Part shown: positions 8,051-17,252 of the stretch, in pieces
Layout of the letters: every line of letters starts with the position of its first letter
Numbering within the stretch: the first letter of the stretch is position 1
Assembly (NCBI GenBank): GCA_903835655.1
Contig: CAILNT010000028.1
Location: forward strand, 23,250-87,249
Reading direction: 5' to 3'
DNA: 64,000 bases
Source: an uncultured Pseudomonadota bacterium
Lineage (GTDB): Bacteria; Pseudomonadota; Gammaproteobacteria; Burkholderiales; Thiobacillaceae
Position numbers and translations under genes: made by a program
The notes under the pieces: generated by a model
What the model was told of the DNA's origin: nothing
The model's input: the letters and a program-made list of their open reading frames with translations, nothing else
Databases searched by the model: none

Positions 8051-9085
8051 ATGTTTAAAAAACTTGTGAAATCAGGGGTGATCGGTGTCGCCCTGTTGTT
8101 CATGGCAACCCTGGCTCCTTCGGCGGCAGCGGAGGACGAGGTCAAGGCTGCGGATGAGGTCAAGGCGGTCGTGGAGATCGACTTGAAGAACCCACCGCTG
8201 CCCAAGACGCTGGAGGAAAAAGCGACCCGGATCGAGCTGCTCTCGAAGCAGAAGTTCAAGGACGCCCAGACCTGCGTGGGCTGTCACGACGAACAATACG
8301 AGTACCCCGTGTTCGCGCTGTTCAAGACCAAGCATGCCGTGGTGGCGGACCCGCGTAGCCCGATGGCCAACCAGCAGTGCGAGAGTTGCCACGGGCCGGG
8401 AACCATGCACGTCAAGGCGAAGAAGCAGGGCAAACGCTCCGGCACGATCATCAACTTCGGCAAGAAATCCTGGACCCCAGTCAAGCAGCAGAACGATATG
8501 TGTTTGGCCTGCCACCAGACCCATGAGCGCATCGAATGGCGCGGCAGCAAGCACGATTTCAATGGGCTGGCCTGCACTTCCTGCCACAAGATTCACGTGG
8601 CTCGCGACCCCATCCTGGACCGTGAGCAGCAAGCCCGCGTCTGCGCCAACTGCCACGTCGACAAGCAGGCCAAGTTCTTCCAGCTGTCCCACCACCCGGT
8701 GCGGGAAGGGCAGATGGCCTGTAGCGAATGCCATAACGTCCACGGGGAAGATGGCAGCGGGCTGATGGTGAAGGCCAACACGCGCGCGAAGTGCGTCTCC
8801 TGTCATGCCGAGAAGCGCGGCCCCTTCCTTTGGGAGCATGCGCCCGCTGCCGAGGATTGCACCCTTTGCCACGATCCCCACGGCTCCAACCAGCCGGCCT
8901 TGCTGAAGAAGCGCGCGCCGCAGTTGTGCCAGGAGTGCCATGACCCCGCGGGCCACCCCGGCGGCAGTTACGGCGGCGCCAGTCTTGCTGCGGGCAGCTT
9001 TTATCTCCAGGCCAAGGGCTGCACCAACTGCCACTCGGCGGTTCACGGCTCGAACCACCCGGCCGGCATGACGCTGTTGCGATGA
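8051..9085 (+). CDS. mtrA: MtrA/DmsE-type periplasmic decaheme cytochrome c (344 aa)
   Basis: Periplasmic decaheme cytochrome that plugs into the MtrB barrel and wires the periplasm to the surface cytochromes. A Sec signal peptide covers about residues 1-28 (ends SAAAE). Ten CXXCH motifs run from residue 75 (CVGCH) to 324 (CTNCH), evenly spaced as in MtrA/MtoA/PioA. Length matches MtrA (333 aa); it lacks the long N-terminal extension of PioA. The ATG at 8051 was chosen because the signal peptide starts there. The mtrB-like gene follows 68 bp later. The sequence alone cannot separate an iron-reducing (MtrA) from an iron-oxidising (MtoA) role. Confidence 0.94.
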   Translation: MFKKLVKSGVIGVALLFMATLAPSAAAEDEVKAADEVKAVVEIDLKNPPLPKTLEEKATRIELLSKQKFKDAQTCVGCHDEQYEYPVFALFKTKHAVVADPRSPMANQQCESCHGPGTMHVKAKKQGKRSGTIINFGKKSWTPVKQQNDMCLACHQTHERIEWRGSKHDFNGLACTSCHKIHVARDPILDREQQARVCANCHVDKQAKFFQLSHHPVREGQMACSECHNVHGEDGSGLMVKANTRAKCVSCHAEKRGPFLWEHAPAAEDCTLCHDPHGSNQPALLKKRAPQLCQECHDPAGHPGGSYGGASLAAGSFYLQAKGCTNCHSAVHGSNHPAGMTLLR

Positions 9086-9152
9086 GCGCGGCGCAGCCCA
9101 GATGATCGAAACGATGAACCGCCATTCCCGAAGCGTGTCGAGGAACAAGCCC

Positions 9153-11279
9153 ATGTCTGATCACAAACACACCCTGCTATACACGCTGATTCTGGCCGCG
9201 CTCATGCTGCCGATCACGGCCGAGGCGGCGAAGAAATCCGCCGATGGAGACGGTCCCGCCGCCTGCGACGACTGCCCCGACTACAGCGGTTGGTCCGGCT
9301 GGGTGGAAGGTGGCCTGGGCGTGCAGTCGGATGACGACTACCACTTCGGCCGCTATACCGGCCGCGAGAGCCGGGGCGGCACGGTCAATGCCGCGGGCGA
9401 TGTGCGCTATCGCGCCAAGGACGGCCACTATGCCGACATCAAGGCGGTGGACCTCGGGCTCACGTCGCGCGACTTGCAAGTGGATGGCGGCGTGCAGGGT
9501 AAATACGGCGCTGCCTTCGAATACGATCAAATTCCCAATTACCGCATCCAGGATGCCTACACCCCCTTCCAGGGCGTCGGCACACTGCCGGCGGGCTGGA
9601 TGGCCGGTGGCAACACCGGCGCCATGACCGGCCTGGCGGCCGCGCTGACGCAAACCCCGCTCAAGACCCAGCGTGATCGCACCGGGGTCAAGTTCGACTA
9701 CATCCCGGTCACGGACTGGGCCGTCAACGGGTATTTCCGCCATGAGAAGAAGGACGGCACCCGAGACGTGGGCGCCGGCTTCGGTTTCGGCTCGATTTCC
9801 GTCCTCGCCGTCCCCATCGATTACCAGACCGACGACTTCGGCGTGACCGTGGGCTACAAGGGCCGCAAGCTGCAAGGGCAACTCGCTTATACGGGTTCGC
9901 TGTTCAAGAACGGCAATGCCGCGATCACCTTCGCCAACCCCTATTCGACGCCGGTGGCCACGGGCGCAATCGCCGAGGCGCCGGACAATCAGTCGCATCA
10001 GCTGAGCGGCCTGCTGGGCTACCAGCTGTCGGAGAGCACCCGCATCGGTGCGAACCTGGCCGTCGGCCGCATGACCCAGAACCAGGCTTTCCTGTCTCCA
10101 GCCTATGGCTCGCCCGCGACGGGTAGCCTCGATGGCCGCGTGGACACGACCCAGGCCAAGGTCGACATCAGTTCCCGCCCCGCCCTGCGCTGGCAACTGA
10201 ATGCCAGTTACAGCTACAGCAATCGCGACGACAAGACCGCCGTCCATTCCTACCAGGACGTGATCACGGACGCCTATCAAAGCTACTATCCGGGGACTTC
10301 CACCCCGATCACGCGCGGCAACCGCCCCTACAGTTTCGAGCAGCGATTGCTGCGCACCAGCGCGGCCTATGTTCTGCCCCAGGGGGCGAACCTTTCCGCG
10401 GGCTTCGACGATAACCGGATGAATCGCAGCTACCAGCCGGTTCAGGAGACCGATGATCGGACGCTGTGGACCAAGCTCAAGCTGCATCCGACCGAGTCGA
10501 TCGAGGCCACGCTGAAGTATTCCTATTCGACACGTAGCGCCTCCGCCTACGCCACATCCTCGGCAGCCGCGGCGTTCCAGAACCCGTTGTTCCCGGAGTC
10601 CGGCGTGGGCAACGCCAATCCCCTGATGACCGCCTTCGAGTACGCGAACCGCCGCCGCGACAAGGTGGGCGTCGAGGTTTCCGCCAGCCCGCTGCCCAAT
10701 CTCTCGCTGGATCTCAGCGTCGACTACTATCGGGACGATTATCCCGATACGGTGCTGGGCCTGAACAATGCCAAAGGGACCAGCGTTACGCCAAGCGCCA
10801 CCTACGTCTTCAGCGAACGCCTGTCGACTTCCCTCTACTACGCTTACGAGAAGCTCGATTCCGGCCAGGCCAGCAGTTACTGGATGACCGCACCGGCGAC
10901 GAGCACACTCTGGGCGGAGTCCGACAGCAACCTGACCCAGACGGTGGGCCTGAGCCTCACCTGGAAGGCGATCCCCAAGAAGCTCGATCTGAGCGCGGAT
11001 GTGGCGTATTCCGACTTTACCGGCAAGATTCACTATGTCGGCACGACCGACCTGCCGGATCTGGGCTCCAGAATGTCGTCCATCGGCATCCATGGAACCT
11101 ACAAGCTGAAGGATCAGCTTTCCTTGCGCGCCGGCTATCGCTACGAGAAATACACGCAGTCCGACTGGGCCAAGAGTGGCGCGGCTTCCACCCTGCCGCA
11201 ACTGCTCTCGCTGGGCACGGCCCCGCAGAACGGCGAAACCAGCCTGGTGACGGTATCCTTGCGTTACGACTTCAAATAA
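9153..11279 (+). CDS. mtrB: MtrB/PioB-type outer-membrane barrel (708 aa)
   Basis: Outer-membrane beta-barrel that sheathes the MtrA-type cytochrome. The signal peptide (about 1-25, ending AEA) is followed by a CXXC motif (Cys 38 and 41, CDDC), a hallmark of MtrB proteins. The rest is alternating polar/aromatic strands, and the final residues (LRYDFK) fit a barrel C-terminus. Length is close to Shewanella MtrB (697 aa). ATG 9153 has AGGA 8 bp upstream; ATGs at 9102 and 9114 would add a polar leader before the signal peptide. It directly follows the mtrA-like gene, the standard porin-cytochrome pair. Confidence 0.93.
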   Translation: MSDHKHTLLYTLILAALMLPITAEAAKKSADGDGPAACDDCPDYSGWSGWVEGGLGVQSDDDYHFGRYTGRESRGGTVNAAGDVRYRAKDGHYADIKAVDLGLTSRDLQVDGGVQGKYGAAFEYDQIPNYRIQDAYTPFQGVGTLPAGWMAGGNTGAMTGLAAALTQTPLKTQRDRTGVKFDYIPVTDWAVNGYFRHEKKDGTRDVGAGFGFGSISVLAVPIDYQTDDFGVTVGYKGRKLQGQLAYTGSLFKNGNAAITFANPYSTPVATGAIAEAPDNQSHQLSGLLGYQLSESTRIGANLAVGRMTQNQAFLSPAYGSPATGSLDGRVDTTQAKVDISSRPALRWQLNASYSYSNRDDKTAVHSYQDVITDAYQSYYPGTSTPITRGNRPYSFEQRLLRTSAAYVLPQGANLSAGFDDNRMNRSYQPVQETDDRTLWTKLKLHPTESIEATLKYSYSTRSASAYATSSAAAAFQNPLFPESGVGNANPLMTAFEYANRRRDKVGVEVSASPLPNLSLDLSVDYYRDDYPDTVLGLNNAKGTSVTPSATYVFSERLSTSLYYAYEKLDSGQASSYWMTAPATSTLWAESDSNLTQTVGLSLTWKAIPKKLDLSADVAYSDFTGKIHYVGTTDLPDLGSRMSSIGIHGTYKLKDQLSLRAGYRYEKYTQSDWAKSGAASTLPQLLSLGTAPQNGETSLVTVSLRYDFK

Positions 11280-11357
11280 GCCGGGTTTGCGGGAGGGGCT
11301 CCCGGCCGCAAATGCGAGAGGCGCGGATTCTTACTCATTCGGACGGAGGTGGTTATC

Positions 11358-11972
11358 ATGTTGAACCGGACTTTGGCGTTGATCGCGTTGGTTCTTTCGC
11401 CACTCGCGCTCGCGGGGGAATTGACTCAGAACTCCGAACTGGTCCAGACCTGTGGCGCATGCCATGGCGTCGATGGGAATACGCTCCTGCCCATCGCGCC
11501 CAATCTGGCCGGTCAGGTTCCCGGATATCTGTTGTACGAATTGAATGCGTACAAATCCCATAATCGCATGGACGATTTCATGGGCGCTTTTGTGGATCCG
11601 CTCACGGACGAGGATATTTCCAGGTTGGTGGTGTATTACACCAAGCAGAAATTCGTTCCCTTCATCCCCGCGGAGCAGGTCGATCCTGTTTTGGTGGCCC
11701 ATGGCGCCTTGTTATACAAGAGGGAGATCAAGAAGGTGGGCCTCTCCTGTGCGGATTGCCATGGCGAATCCGCGGAAGGCGTGGAGAACCGGGTCTTGTT
11801 GAAGGACTTTCCGCGCCTGGCCGGGCAGCCCTACGATTACCTGTTCTCCAACCTGAAGCAATATTCTCAACGCATGAAGCATTTCAGCATGCTGGGAATG
11901 AAAGTCGCCGCCGCGTCCTTGTCCGATGACGAGATCAAGGCCCTGGCCACCTATCTGTCCAATCTGAAGTAG
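11358..11972 (+). CDS. Diheme cytochrome c, c4/c553-like (204 aa)
   Basis: Periplasmic electron carrier with a signal peptide (about 1-19, ending LALAG) and two CXXCH motifs (CGACH at 32, CADCH at 131) in two similar class I cytochrome domains. Candidate axial Met residues lie in each half (for example MDDFM and MKHFSMLGM). GGAGG sits 8 bp before the ATG; three codons upstream a GTG is possible but less well placed. It follows mtrB by 78 bp and is probably the soluble partner that exchanges electrons with the MtrA-type cytochrome. Partner identity is inferred from position. Confidence 0.88.
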   Translation: MLNRTLALIALVLSPLALAGELTQNSELVQTCGACHGVDGNTLLPIAPNLAGQVPGYLLYELNAYKSHNRMDDFMGAFVDPLTDEDISRLVVYYTKQKFVPFIPAEQVDPVLVAHGALLYKREIKKVGLSCADCHGESAEGVENRVLLKDFPRLAGQPYDYLFSNLKQYSQRMKHFSMLGMKVAAASLSDDEIKALATYLSNLK

Positions 11973-12187
11973 CAGGGCAGGGCGGGAAAACGGTTTTATC
12001 CTGCCTTCCGCCGGATGTTGGGCATTCGGCGGCGCCGGCGTGGCCGGCTCTTCCGCCCTACGCGGGCTTCGGCGGCAAAGCGGGGTGAGTGCGATGTGTG
12101 GGGCCGCGGAAACATTCGGGGATTACCGATCATGTGCAACAAGGTCTAGAGTGATGCCCATCCTGTCATTCAAACCCGGAGCTCAGA

Positions 12188-13195
12188 ATGTCCGCGACCC
12201 GCGCCTTGCAATGGTGGAACGCTTTCCTGGCCGGCCTGGCCAAGGAGTGGTTCCTCGTTGGCATGATCGGTGCGGTGGTGCTGGCCAGCCTGATTCCTGA
12301 GTTGGGCCGGTCCGGTGGCCTCCTGCACGGCGACAAGTTTGCCGATATCGGCATCGCCATCGTCTTCTTCCTGCATGGACTCGGTATTTCCCTGGAAAAC
12401 CTGAGGGATGGCCTCTCGCGCTGGAGAGTGCATGTCTTCGTACAACTCAGCACATTCGCGATCTTTCCGCTGATCTGGGTCATGGCGTATGCCTTGGTGG
12501 GGCATTGGTTGCCGAGGGAGCTGGCGCTGGGGTTCTGCTATCTCTGCGCCCTGCCCTCCACCGTTTCCTCGTCGGTGGCGATGACTGGACTTGCGCGCGG
12601 CAACGTGCCGGCCGCCATTTTCAACGCTACCTTATCGGGCCTGCTCGGCATCGTGCTGACGCCGCTGCTGGTGGCAGCCTTCGCCGGAGGCGAGGGGCAT
12701 GCCCTACCGCTTCTGGACACGGTGCGGGGCATCGCCCGCATGTTGCTGCTCCCCCTGGTGCTCGGCCAGTTGTTGCGCCCGTTGCTGCACCGATGGCACC
12801 ACCGGAACAAGCGCTACACCAACCTGGTCGATCGCTGGGTCATCCTGATCCTGGTACATACCGCGTTTTCCGATTCCGTGGCTTCGGGGTTGTGGCGTGA
12901 CAACGGGGTCGGCACGTTGGTCCTGGCTTTTGTCGGGGCGGCGCTGATCCTGGCCCTGGCATTGACTCTGTCCACATGGCTCGCAAGGCGGCTGGGGTTC
13001 ACGGTGGAAGACGAAATCGCCGCGGTCTTTTGCGGCTCGAAGAAGACCATGGCGTCCGGTGTGCCGATGGCGAAACTCCTGTTTGGCGCCAGCCATTCGC
13101 TGGGGCTGATACTGCTGCCCATCATGCTGTACCACCAGATGCAACTATTCGTGTGCTCGATGTTGGCGAACCGCTACGCGAAACGGGCGGCTTGA
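12188..13195 (+). CDS. Bile acid:sodium symporter family transporter, YfeH-like (335 aa)
   Basis: Inner-membrane secondary transporter with about ten hydrophobic segments. The start (WFLVGMIGAVVLASLIPELG), the mid motif LCALPSTVSSSVAMT and the late segment with FCGSKKTMASGVPMAK are typical of the SBF-like family that includes E. coli YfeH. The substrate of this subfamily is unknown. The ATG follows a GGAGCTC sequence. The 215 bp upstream (11973-12187) contain no gene; the next gene is convergent, 40 bp away. It is not clearly linked functionally to the cytochrome locus. Confidence 0.85.
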   Translation: MSATRALQWWNAFLAGLAKEWFLVGMIGAVVLASLIPELGRSGGLLHGDKFADIGIAIVFFLHGLGISLENLRDGLSRWRVHVFVQLSTFAIFPLIWVMAYALVGHWLPRELALGFCYLCALPSTVSSSVAMTGLARGNVPAAIFNATLSGLLGIVLTPLLVAAFAGGEGHALPLLDTVRGIARMLLLPLVLGQLLRPLLHRWHHRNKRYTNLVDRWVILILVHTAFSDSVASGLWRDNGVGTLVLAFVGAALILALALTLSTWLARRLGFTVEDEIAAVFCGSKKTMASGVPMAKLLFGASHSLGLILLPIMLYHQMQLFVCSMLANRYAKRAA

Positions 13196-13235
13196 AATGC
13201 GACGCGGCGTGGCACGGCCGACGCGAAATGCGGGC

Positions 13236-13769
13236 TCAATAGTCCCGCTTGACCTTGAACGCGTTGAGTATGATGTCGCCTGCGACCATACGGGCTCCGT
13301 GGCTCAGGGCTTCCAGGATGTCCTGATCGCTCCAGTCCTGGGTGCGCAGGGCGTCGAGTTCTTCCGCGGTCACGTGGTTCGCGTCTTGCACCGACTTCAG
13401 CACCCAGGTCAGCAGATTTTTTTCGCGCTCGGGCAGATTGGCGGCAGATGGGTCGGTGTTGGTGGCGGCTACCTGCTCCGGGGTCCAGCCCATCATGTTG
13501 ATCAACATGCCGGCATTGAACTCGACGCAGTAGATGCACTTCGTGTCTACCGAGACCAGCATCCGGATCGTCGCCAGCAGGGCTCCCGACAGCCTGGGGT
13601 GCTGCATGTAATAGCCGATAAATTCGAATTGCTGTTTGAGTAACAGCGGACTCTCGCTCCAGATGGAAAGTGCGTTGGGCACGCCACCGAAGGCGGCTTT
13701 CATGTGGTCATACAAGGCGGCGACTTCTCCGCTTGCTGCTTCCGGAGATACTGTTTTCAGCAGGGTCAT
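13236..13769 (-). CDS. Carboxymuconolactone decarboxylase/AhpD-like protein (177 aa)
   Basis: Small helical protein of the CMD/AhpD family. The conserved redox CXXC is present (CIYC, residues about 80-83), but the His that normally follows in CxxCxxxH is Asn here (CIYCVEFN), so peroxidase chemistry may be altered. AGGAG lies before the ATG, and the gene starts 9 bp after the nitroreductase stop, so the two form an operon. A redox or detoxification role with that nitroreductase is plausible but not shown. Confidence 0.85.
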   Translation of the reverse strand: MTLLKTVSPEAASGEVAALYDHMKAAFGGVPNALSIWSESPLLLKQQFEFIGYYMQHPRLSGALLATIRMLVSVDTKCIYCVEFNAGMLINMMGWTPEQVAATNTDPSAANLPEREKNLLTWVLKSVQDANHVTAEELDALRTQDWSDQDILEALSHGARMVAGDIILNAFKVKRDY

Positions 13770-13778
13770 GGCGTGCTC

Positions 13779-14381
13779 CTAAAAATGGTTGTGGATGACC
13801 ACTTCATCCGAGGTCAGCGGGCCGCCGCGCGGGTGCGCCGGCTTCAGCGCTTTGCCGACCACGACGAACATGGCAATGGCATGATCTGACGGCAGGTGGA
13901 TCAATCTGGCTACGGCATCGAAATCGAAACCGTCCATGGGGCAGCTGTCATAGCCCATTTCCTGTGCCGCCAGCATCAGGGTCTGGGCGGCGATCCCACA
14001 GGAGCGCATGGCCTCGTCGCGCTGGGTTTGCTCACGGCCCCGGTAATACTGGTCGATGGCGGACACCATGAGCTCCTGCACCGGCTGGGCCGCCAGGCGC
14101 CAATAGCGTTGCGGTTCCTTTTCCCAAGCCTTGACGTCGGCGGTCAGCACGATCAGTAGCGAGGCATCGGTGACCTGCGCCTGATTCCATGCCACTTCCC
14201 GGACTCGTTGCCGCAAGGCCGGGTCGGTGACCAGAACGAAACGCCAGTTCTGGATATTGAAGGCAGTAGGGGCCAGCATGGCCAAGCCAAGCAGGCGGTC
14301 GATCTCGGCTTGGGTCATGCGGTGTTCAGGGTCGAATACCTTGACGGCACGGCGGGTTTCAATGGCCACGCTTACTCTCAT
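13779..14381 (-). CDS. Nitroreductase family protein (200 aa)
   Basis: FMN-dependent NAD(P)H oxidoreductase fold. The N-terminus (ETRRAVKVFDPEH) and LAPTAFNIQNWRF give the flavin-binding pattern, and CGIAAQTLMLAA and GYDSCPM-GFD are the usual mid and C-terminal motifs. The ATG at 14381 has AAGGAG 8 bp upstream; a longer frame from 14447 is rejected. It is transcribed away from the PEP-CTERM gene and is coupled to the AhpD-like gene downstream. The substrate is unknown; quinones or nitro compounds are usual. Confidence 0.88.
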   Translation of the reverse strand: MRVSVAIETRRAVKVFDPEHRMTQAEIDRLLGLAMLAPTAFNIQNWRFVLVTDPALRQRVREVAWNQAQVTDASLLIVLTADVKAWEKEPQRYWRLAAQPVQELMVSAIDQYYRGREQTQRDEAMRSCGIAAQTLMLAAQEMGYDSCPMDGFDFDAVARLIHLPSDHAIAMFVVVGKALKPAHPRGGPLTSDEVVIHNHF

Positions 14382-14941
14382 GTGAGACTCCTTTCGGGTT
14401 AGGTCGTTTGAGCATCGATCATTACACCAGCTTGCACGTCTGATCATAGATCCGCGCGGCTGCGATGTTGGCCTGTCGCAGCCGTCCCCTGTCGATGCCG
14501 CGCTGTTTGTCGGAAATCTTTACAGCTGATCGTGAAGACTTTAGCCCCGACGTGCGCCTTTGGGCGAAGATTTTCCAGCCCCAGAACCCTCGCCGCAACC
14601 GCTGAGGTGTCCCGGAAAACGCCAGGAAATACACGAATGGATCGGGGATTTAAAAATACAACATTATGTATTCATTGATTATTTATGGGAAATCCGCGCA
14701 TATCCGCAAGATTTTTTCCGTCCGGGCACCCCTGTGCAGGGAGCGGCGATCTAGGGAACCCCCTGGCTCCCGCGAAGCAGACTCCGGGGTTGGTCGGGCT
14801 GGCGGCCTAGCCGCAGGCGCATGGAATACTGTCGATATTATTTACAGTCGCTCAAGAAACTACTACTTCCGGAACCGAGAAATCTCCCCCCACTAGAATT
14901 ATTTCATTTCACATCAATGACATGGAATGGTCTCTGCGTGA
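14382..14941. other. Divergent non-coding region before a PEP-CTERM gene
   Basis: About 560 bp with no credible gene. It includes an AT-rich patch at about 14648-14712, unusual in this GC-rich window, and ends at the sigma-54 promoter. Because sigma-54 promoters need an upstream enhancer-binding protein, its binding sites would be expected here; I could not pick a convincing repeat pair. Confidence 0.6.
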
Positions 14942-14958
14942 TTGGCACGGAGTTTGCT
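14942..14958 (+). promoter_or_regulatory. Sigma-54 promoter for a PEP-CTERM gene
   Basis: TTGGCACGGAGTTTGCT matches the sigma-54 consensus (YTGGCACG-N4-TTGCW) completely. It lies about 92 bp before the ATG at 15049, predicting transcription from about 14969. PEP-CTERM systems often carry a sigma-54-dependent regulator (PrsR), which would act here; no prsR is in the window. Confidence 0.85.
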
Positions 14959-15048
14959 TATATTGGACACGCTTGATGCGTCGTCCTGATGACAGATGTC
15001 GAGAAGTGATCGATGCGCGCACCCGTTAACGAACTGAAAGGAATATCG

Positions 15049-15819
15049 ATGTCCATGTCCACCCGCGCCAAGCGCAGACTTGCAGCCCTGGGCTGCGCCG
15101 CCCTCCTTTCCCTGTCCGGGCTCGCCGAGGCGGACCTGATCACCAACGGCAACTTCTCGACGACCAGCGGTTTCGGCCAGGTCGGCTACAACACGACGGT
15201 GACGGGCTGGAGCATGGCCACCACTGGGAGTGGCGTCGCCCCGGCGGCCGGCGGTTACACCTTCATATTCGATCCTACCAAGAACGGAACGACAACAGTC
15301 AATGGGGTGGCTGTAGCCAGCACAGCGATTGATCAAGGGCAATACGGCGCCCTGTCGCTCTATACCCAGATCACGGCCAGCCCCGCGGGCGGCAACTATA
15401 TCGCCTCCGACAGTGCCTTCCAGACCGACGCGATCCAGCAGACCGTATCCGGCCTGACCGTCGGACAAAAATATGCGCTCAGCTTCTACTGGGGTGGGGC
15501 GCAGCAGACTAATTTTTCCGGCGCCACGACCGATTACTGGACAGCTACCCTGGGCAGCCAGAGCTTCAACACGGCCGTTCTGAGCGATGCCAGCCTGGGC
15601 TTCACCGGCTGGCAGCAGGCGACCTTCACCTACACCGCGACCGCGACCTCGGAGGTGCTCTCCTTCCTGGCCACCGGCACCCCGAGTGGTGTGCCGCCCT
15701 TCGCCTTGCTCGATGGTGTCACGCTCAACAGCGTCCCCGAACCCGGCAGCCTGGCCCTGCTGGGCATCGGCCTTATCGCCCTTGCCGCCGTGTGGGGCGC
15801 GCGCAGGAAGGCACTCTAA
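15049..15819 (+). CDS. PEP-CTERM sorting domain protein (256 aa)
   Basis: Exported protein anchored or processed by an exosortase. It has a signal peptide (about 1-30, ending LAEA), a beta-rich domain beginning LITNGNFS and ending LDGVTL, typical of galactose-binding-like or DUF642-like folds, and a classic C-terminal signal: VPEP, a hydrophobic helix, then RRK. AAAGGA precedes the ATG by 6 bp; an in-frame ATG 36 bp upstream is less likely. A sigma-54 promoter lies upstream. The likely role is in the extracellular matrix or cell surface; the ligand is unknown. Confidence 0.9.
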   Translation: MSMSTRAKRRLAALGCAALLSLSGLAEADLITNGNFSTTSGFGQVGYNTTVTGWSMATTGSGVAPAAGGYTFIFDPTKNGTTTVNGVAVASTAIDQGQYGALSLYTQITASPAGGNYIASDSAFQTDAIQQTVSGLTVGQKYALSFYWGGAQQTNFSGATTDYWTATLGSQSFNTAVLSDASLGFTGWQQATFTYTATATSEVLSFLATGTPSGVPPFALLDGVTLNSVPEPGSLALLGIGLIALAAVWGARRKAL

Positions 15820-16023
15820 CGGACATGGCGAGCAAGCCGCTCGCGGATCATGATCGTACTGCCATGTTCGTTTCCTCACTGATGGAACTACCAGCCAACC
15901 GACTAGGCCGCCAGAATACGTCGGCCAAGTCTCTGGCTGCTCCAGCCCCTCTCCCGCTCGCGGGCGAAGGGAGCTTCGAGCGTCGCTGTGCGACGTTCAC
16001 GTTGAACACCGCCTGAGACCGGC

Positions 16024-16857
16024 GTGGGCGCGCTCCTGGCACCGGTCGCGCTGGATCTCTTGCGCCTGTGTGCCTGGTTGGTGGTTCTGCTGGCGCTGTT
16101 CGTTCCGCTGGAGCGATATTGCCCCCTGCACCCCCAGAAGGTGTTTCGCAAGGACGTGGCCGCCGATCTGGGCTATTTCTTCCTGGGCGGCATTGTCCCG
16201 AAACTGCTGCTGATCTTGCCGCTGTCCCTGCTCTCTGCGGGTCTGCATCATTTCGTTCCCAGCCCTTACTACGCGGCGGTGGCGGAGTTGCCGTTGTGGC
16301 TACGCCTGATCGCGGCGATGTTCGTGGGCGAGGTGGGTGCCTATTGGGCGCACCGCTGGGCGCATGACCTTCCCCTGCTGTGGCGCTTCCATGCCATCCA
16401 CCACAGCGCGGAGCAAATCGACTGGCTGGTCAACTCGCGCGGCCATCCGCTCGACCTGGCGTTCACCCGCTTGTGCAGCCTGGCGCCGATGTATGCACTG
16501 GGCCTGGCCCAGCCCACGGGAAACAGCCCGGATCTGGTGCCCATCCTGATCACCCTCACGGGCACCTTCTGGGGATTCTTCATCCACGCCAACGTGCGCT
16601 GGCGCTACGGCTGGCTGGAAAATCTGGTATCCACCCCCGCATTTCACCACTGGCACCACGCCAACGACGGCCCCGGGCTCGTCTACCAAAATTTCTCGCC
16701 CATCCTGCCGTGGGTGGATCGCCTCTTCGGCACCTTCTACCTGCCCCCCCGTGCATGGCCGAGGCTGTACGGCAGCGACACGCCGGTCGCGCCGACACTG
16801 TCGGGCCAGTTGTTGGAGCCCCTGTTGTCGCGTACCTCCCCCATCCCACCCAGGTAG
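16024..16857 (+). CDS. Sterol desaturase/fatty acid hydroxylase family protein (277 aa)
   Basis: Integral membrane di-iron oxygenase family member. Several N-terminal hydrophobic helices are followed by the histidine boxes HRWAH, HAIHHS, HAN and FHHWHH, which bind the iron pair. The substrate is a membrane lipid or sterol-like molecule; it cannot be named from sequence. The start is a GTG at 16024; upstream there is no good ribosome site, so the start is provisional. It is convergent with moaD, 16 bp apart. Confidence 0.85.
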   Translation: MGALLAPVALDLLRLCAWLVVLLALFVPLERYCPLHPQKVFRKDVAADLGYFFLGGIVPKLLLILPLSLLSAGLHHFVPSPYYAAVAELPLWLRLIAAMFVGEVGAYWAHRWAHDLPLLWRFHAIHHSAEQIDWLVNSRGHPLDLAFTRLCSLAPMYALGLAQPTGNSPDLVPILITLTGTFWGFFIHANVRWRYGWLENLVSTPAFHHWHHANDGPGLVYQNFSPILPWVDRLFGTFYLPPRAWPRLYGSDTPVAPTLSGQLLEPLLSRTSPIPPR

Positions 16858-16873
16858 CCGATGGGACAGAAGT

Positions 16874-17125
16874 TCAACCGCCCGTCACCGGCGGAAAGAT
16901 CGCGATTTCGTCGTCCTCGTGCAGCGGCGCCTCCCCTTCGACCAGTTGCTGATTGATCGCGACCCGGTAGGCGCGGCCCGGAGCCAGTTCCTCGGCCCAG
17001 GGGCCGCCCCGTTGTCGCAGCCAAGCGAGCAGCTCGGACAGGGTTTGCACAGGTGCCAGCGCAGTTTCCTCGGCCGTGGCGAAAGCCTCGCGCAGGCGGG
17101 CGAAATAATGCAGACGCAATTTCAT
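16874..17125 (-). CDS. moaD: Molybdopterin synthase sulfur-carrier subunit MoaD (83 aa)
   Basis: Ubiquitin-like sulfur carrier of molybdenum cofactor synthesis. It starts MKLRLHYFARLREA and ends FPPVTGG with the essential terminal Gly-Gly that becomes a thiocarboxylate. The length of 83 residues is typical. The ATG at 17125 fits the family start; longer frames to 17302 are not supported. The partner moaE is not next to it. Confidence 0.9.
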   Translation of the reverse strand: MKLRLHYFARLREAFATAEETALAPVQTLSELLAWLRQRGGPWAEELAPGRAYRVAINQQLVEGEAPLHEDDEIAIFPPVTGG

Positions 17126-17138
17126 CTTGAACCTTGAT

Positions 17139-17156
17139 CCTTGATTCCTCAGTTGA
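17139..17156. repeat. Copy of the CCTTGAATCCTCAGT motif
   Basis: CCTTGATTCCTCAGTTGA differs by one base from the 18-bp sequence in the right arm of the inverted repeat at 29860-29909. It lies just upstream of moaD, in its 5' region. Confidence 0.45.
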
Positions 17157-17192
17157 CCGTATGATCCATGTGCGCGAGCGAGGCTTGAGGCG

Positions 17193-17222
17193 TTGAGGGC
17201 CACGTGCCCCACGCGGTAGAAT
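17193..17222 (+). promoter_or_regulatory. Candidate sigma-70 promoter for the small membrane peptide
   Basis: TTGAGG (17193-17198), an 18-bp spacer and TAGAAT (17217-17222) lie about 31 bp before the short gene at 17253. They predict a transcript start near 17229 and support that gene being real. Confidence 0.5.
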
Positions 17223-17252
17223 GACCGAGCTTTCAGAAACCGGAGTCCCATG

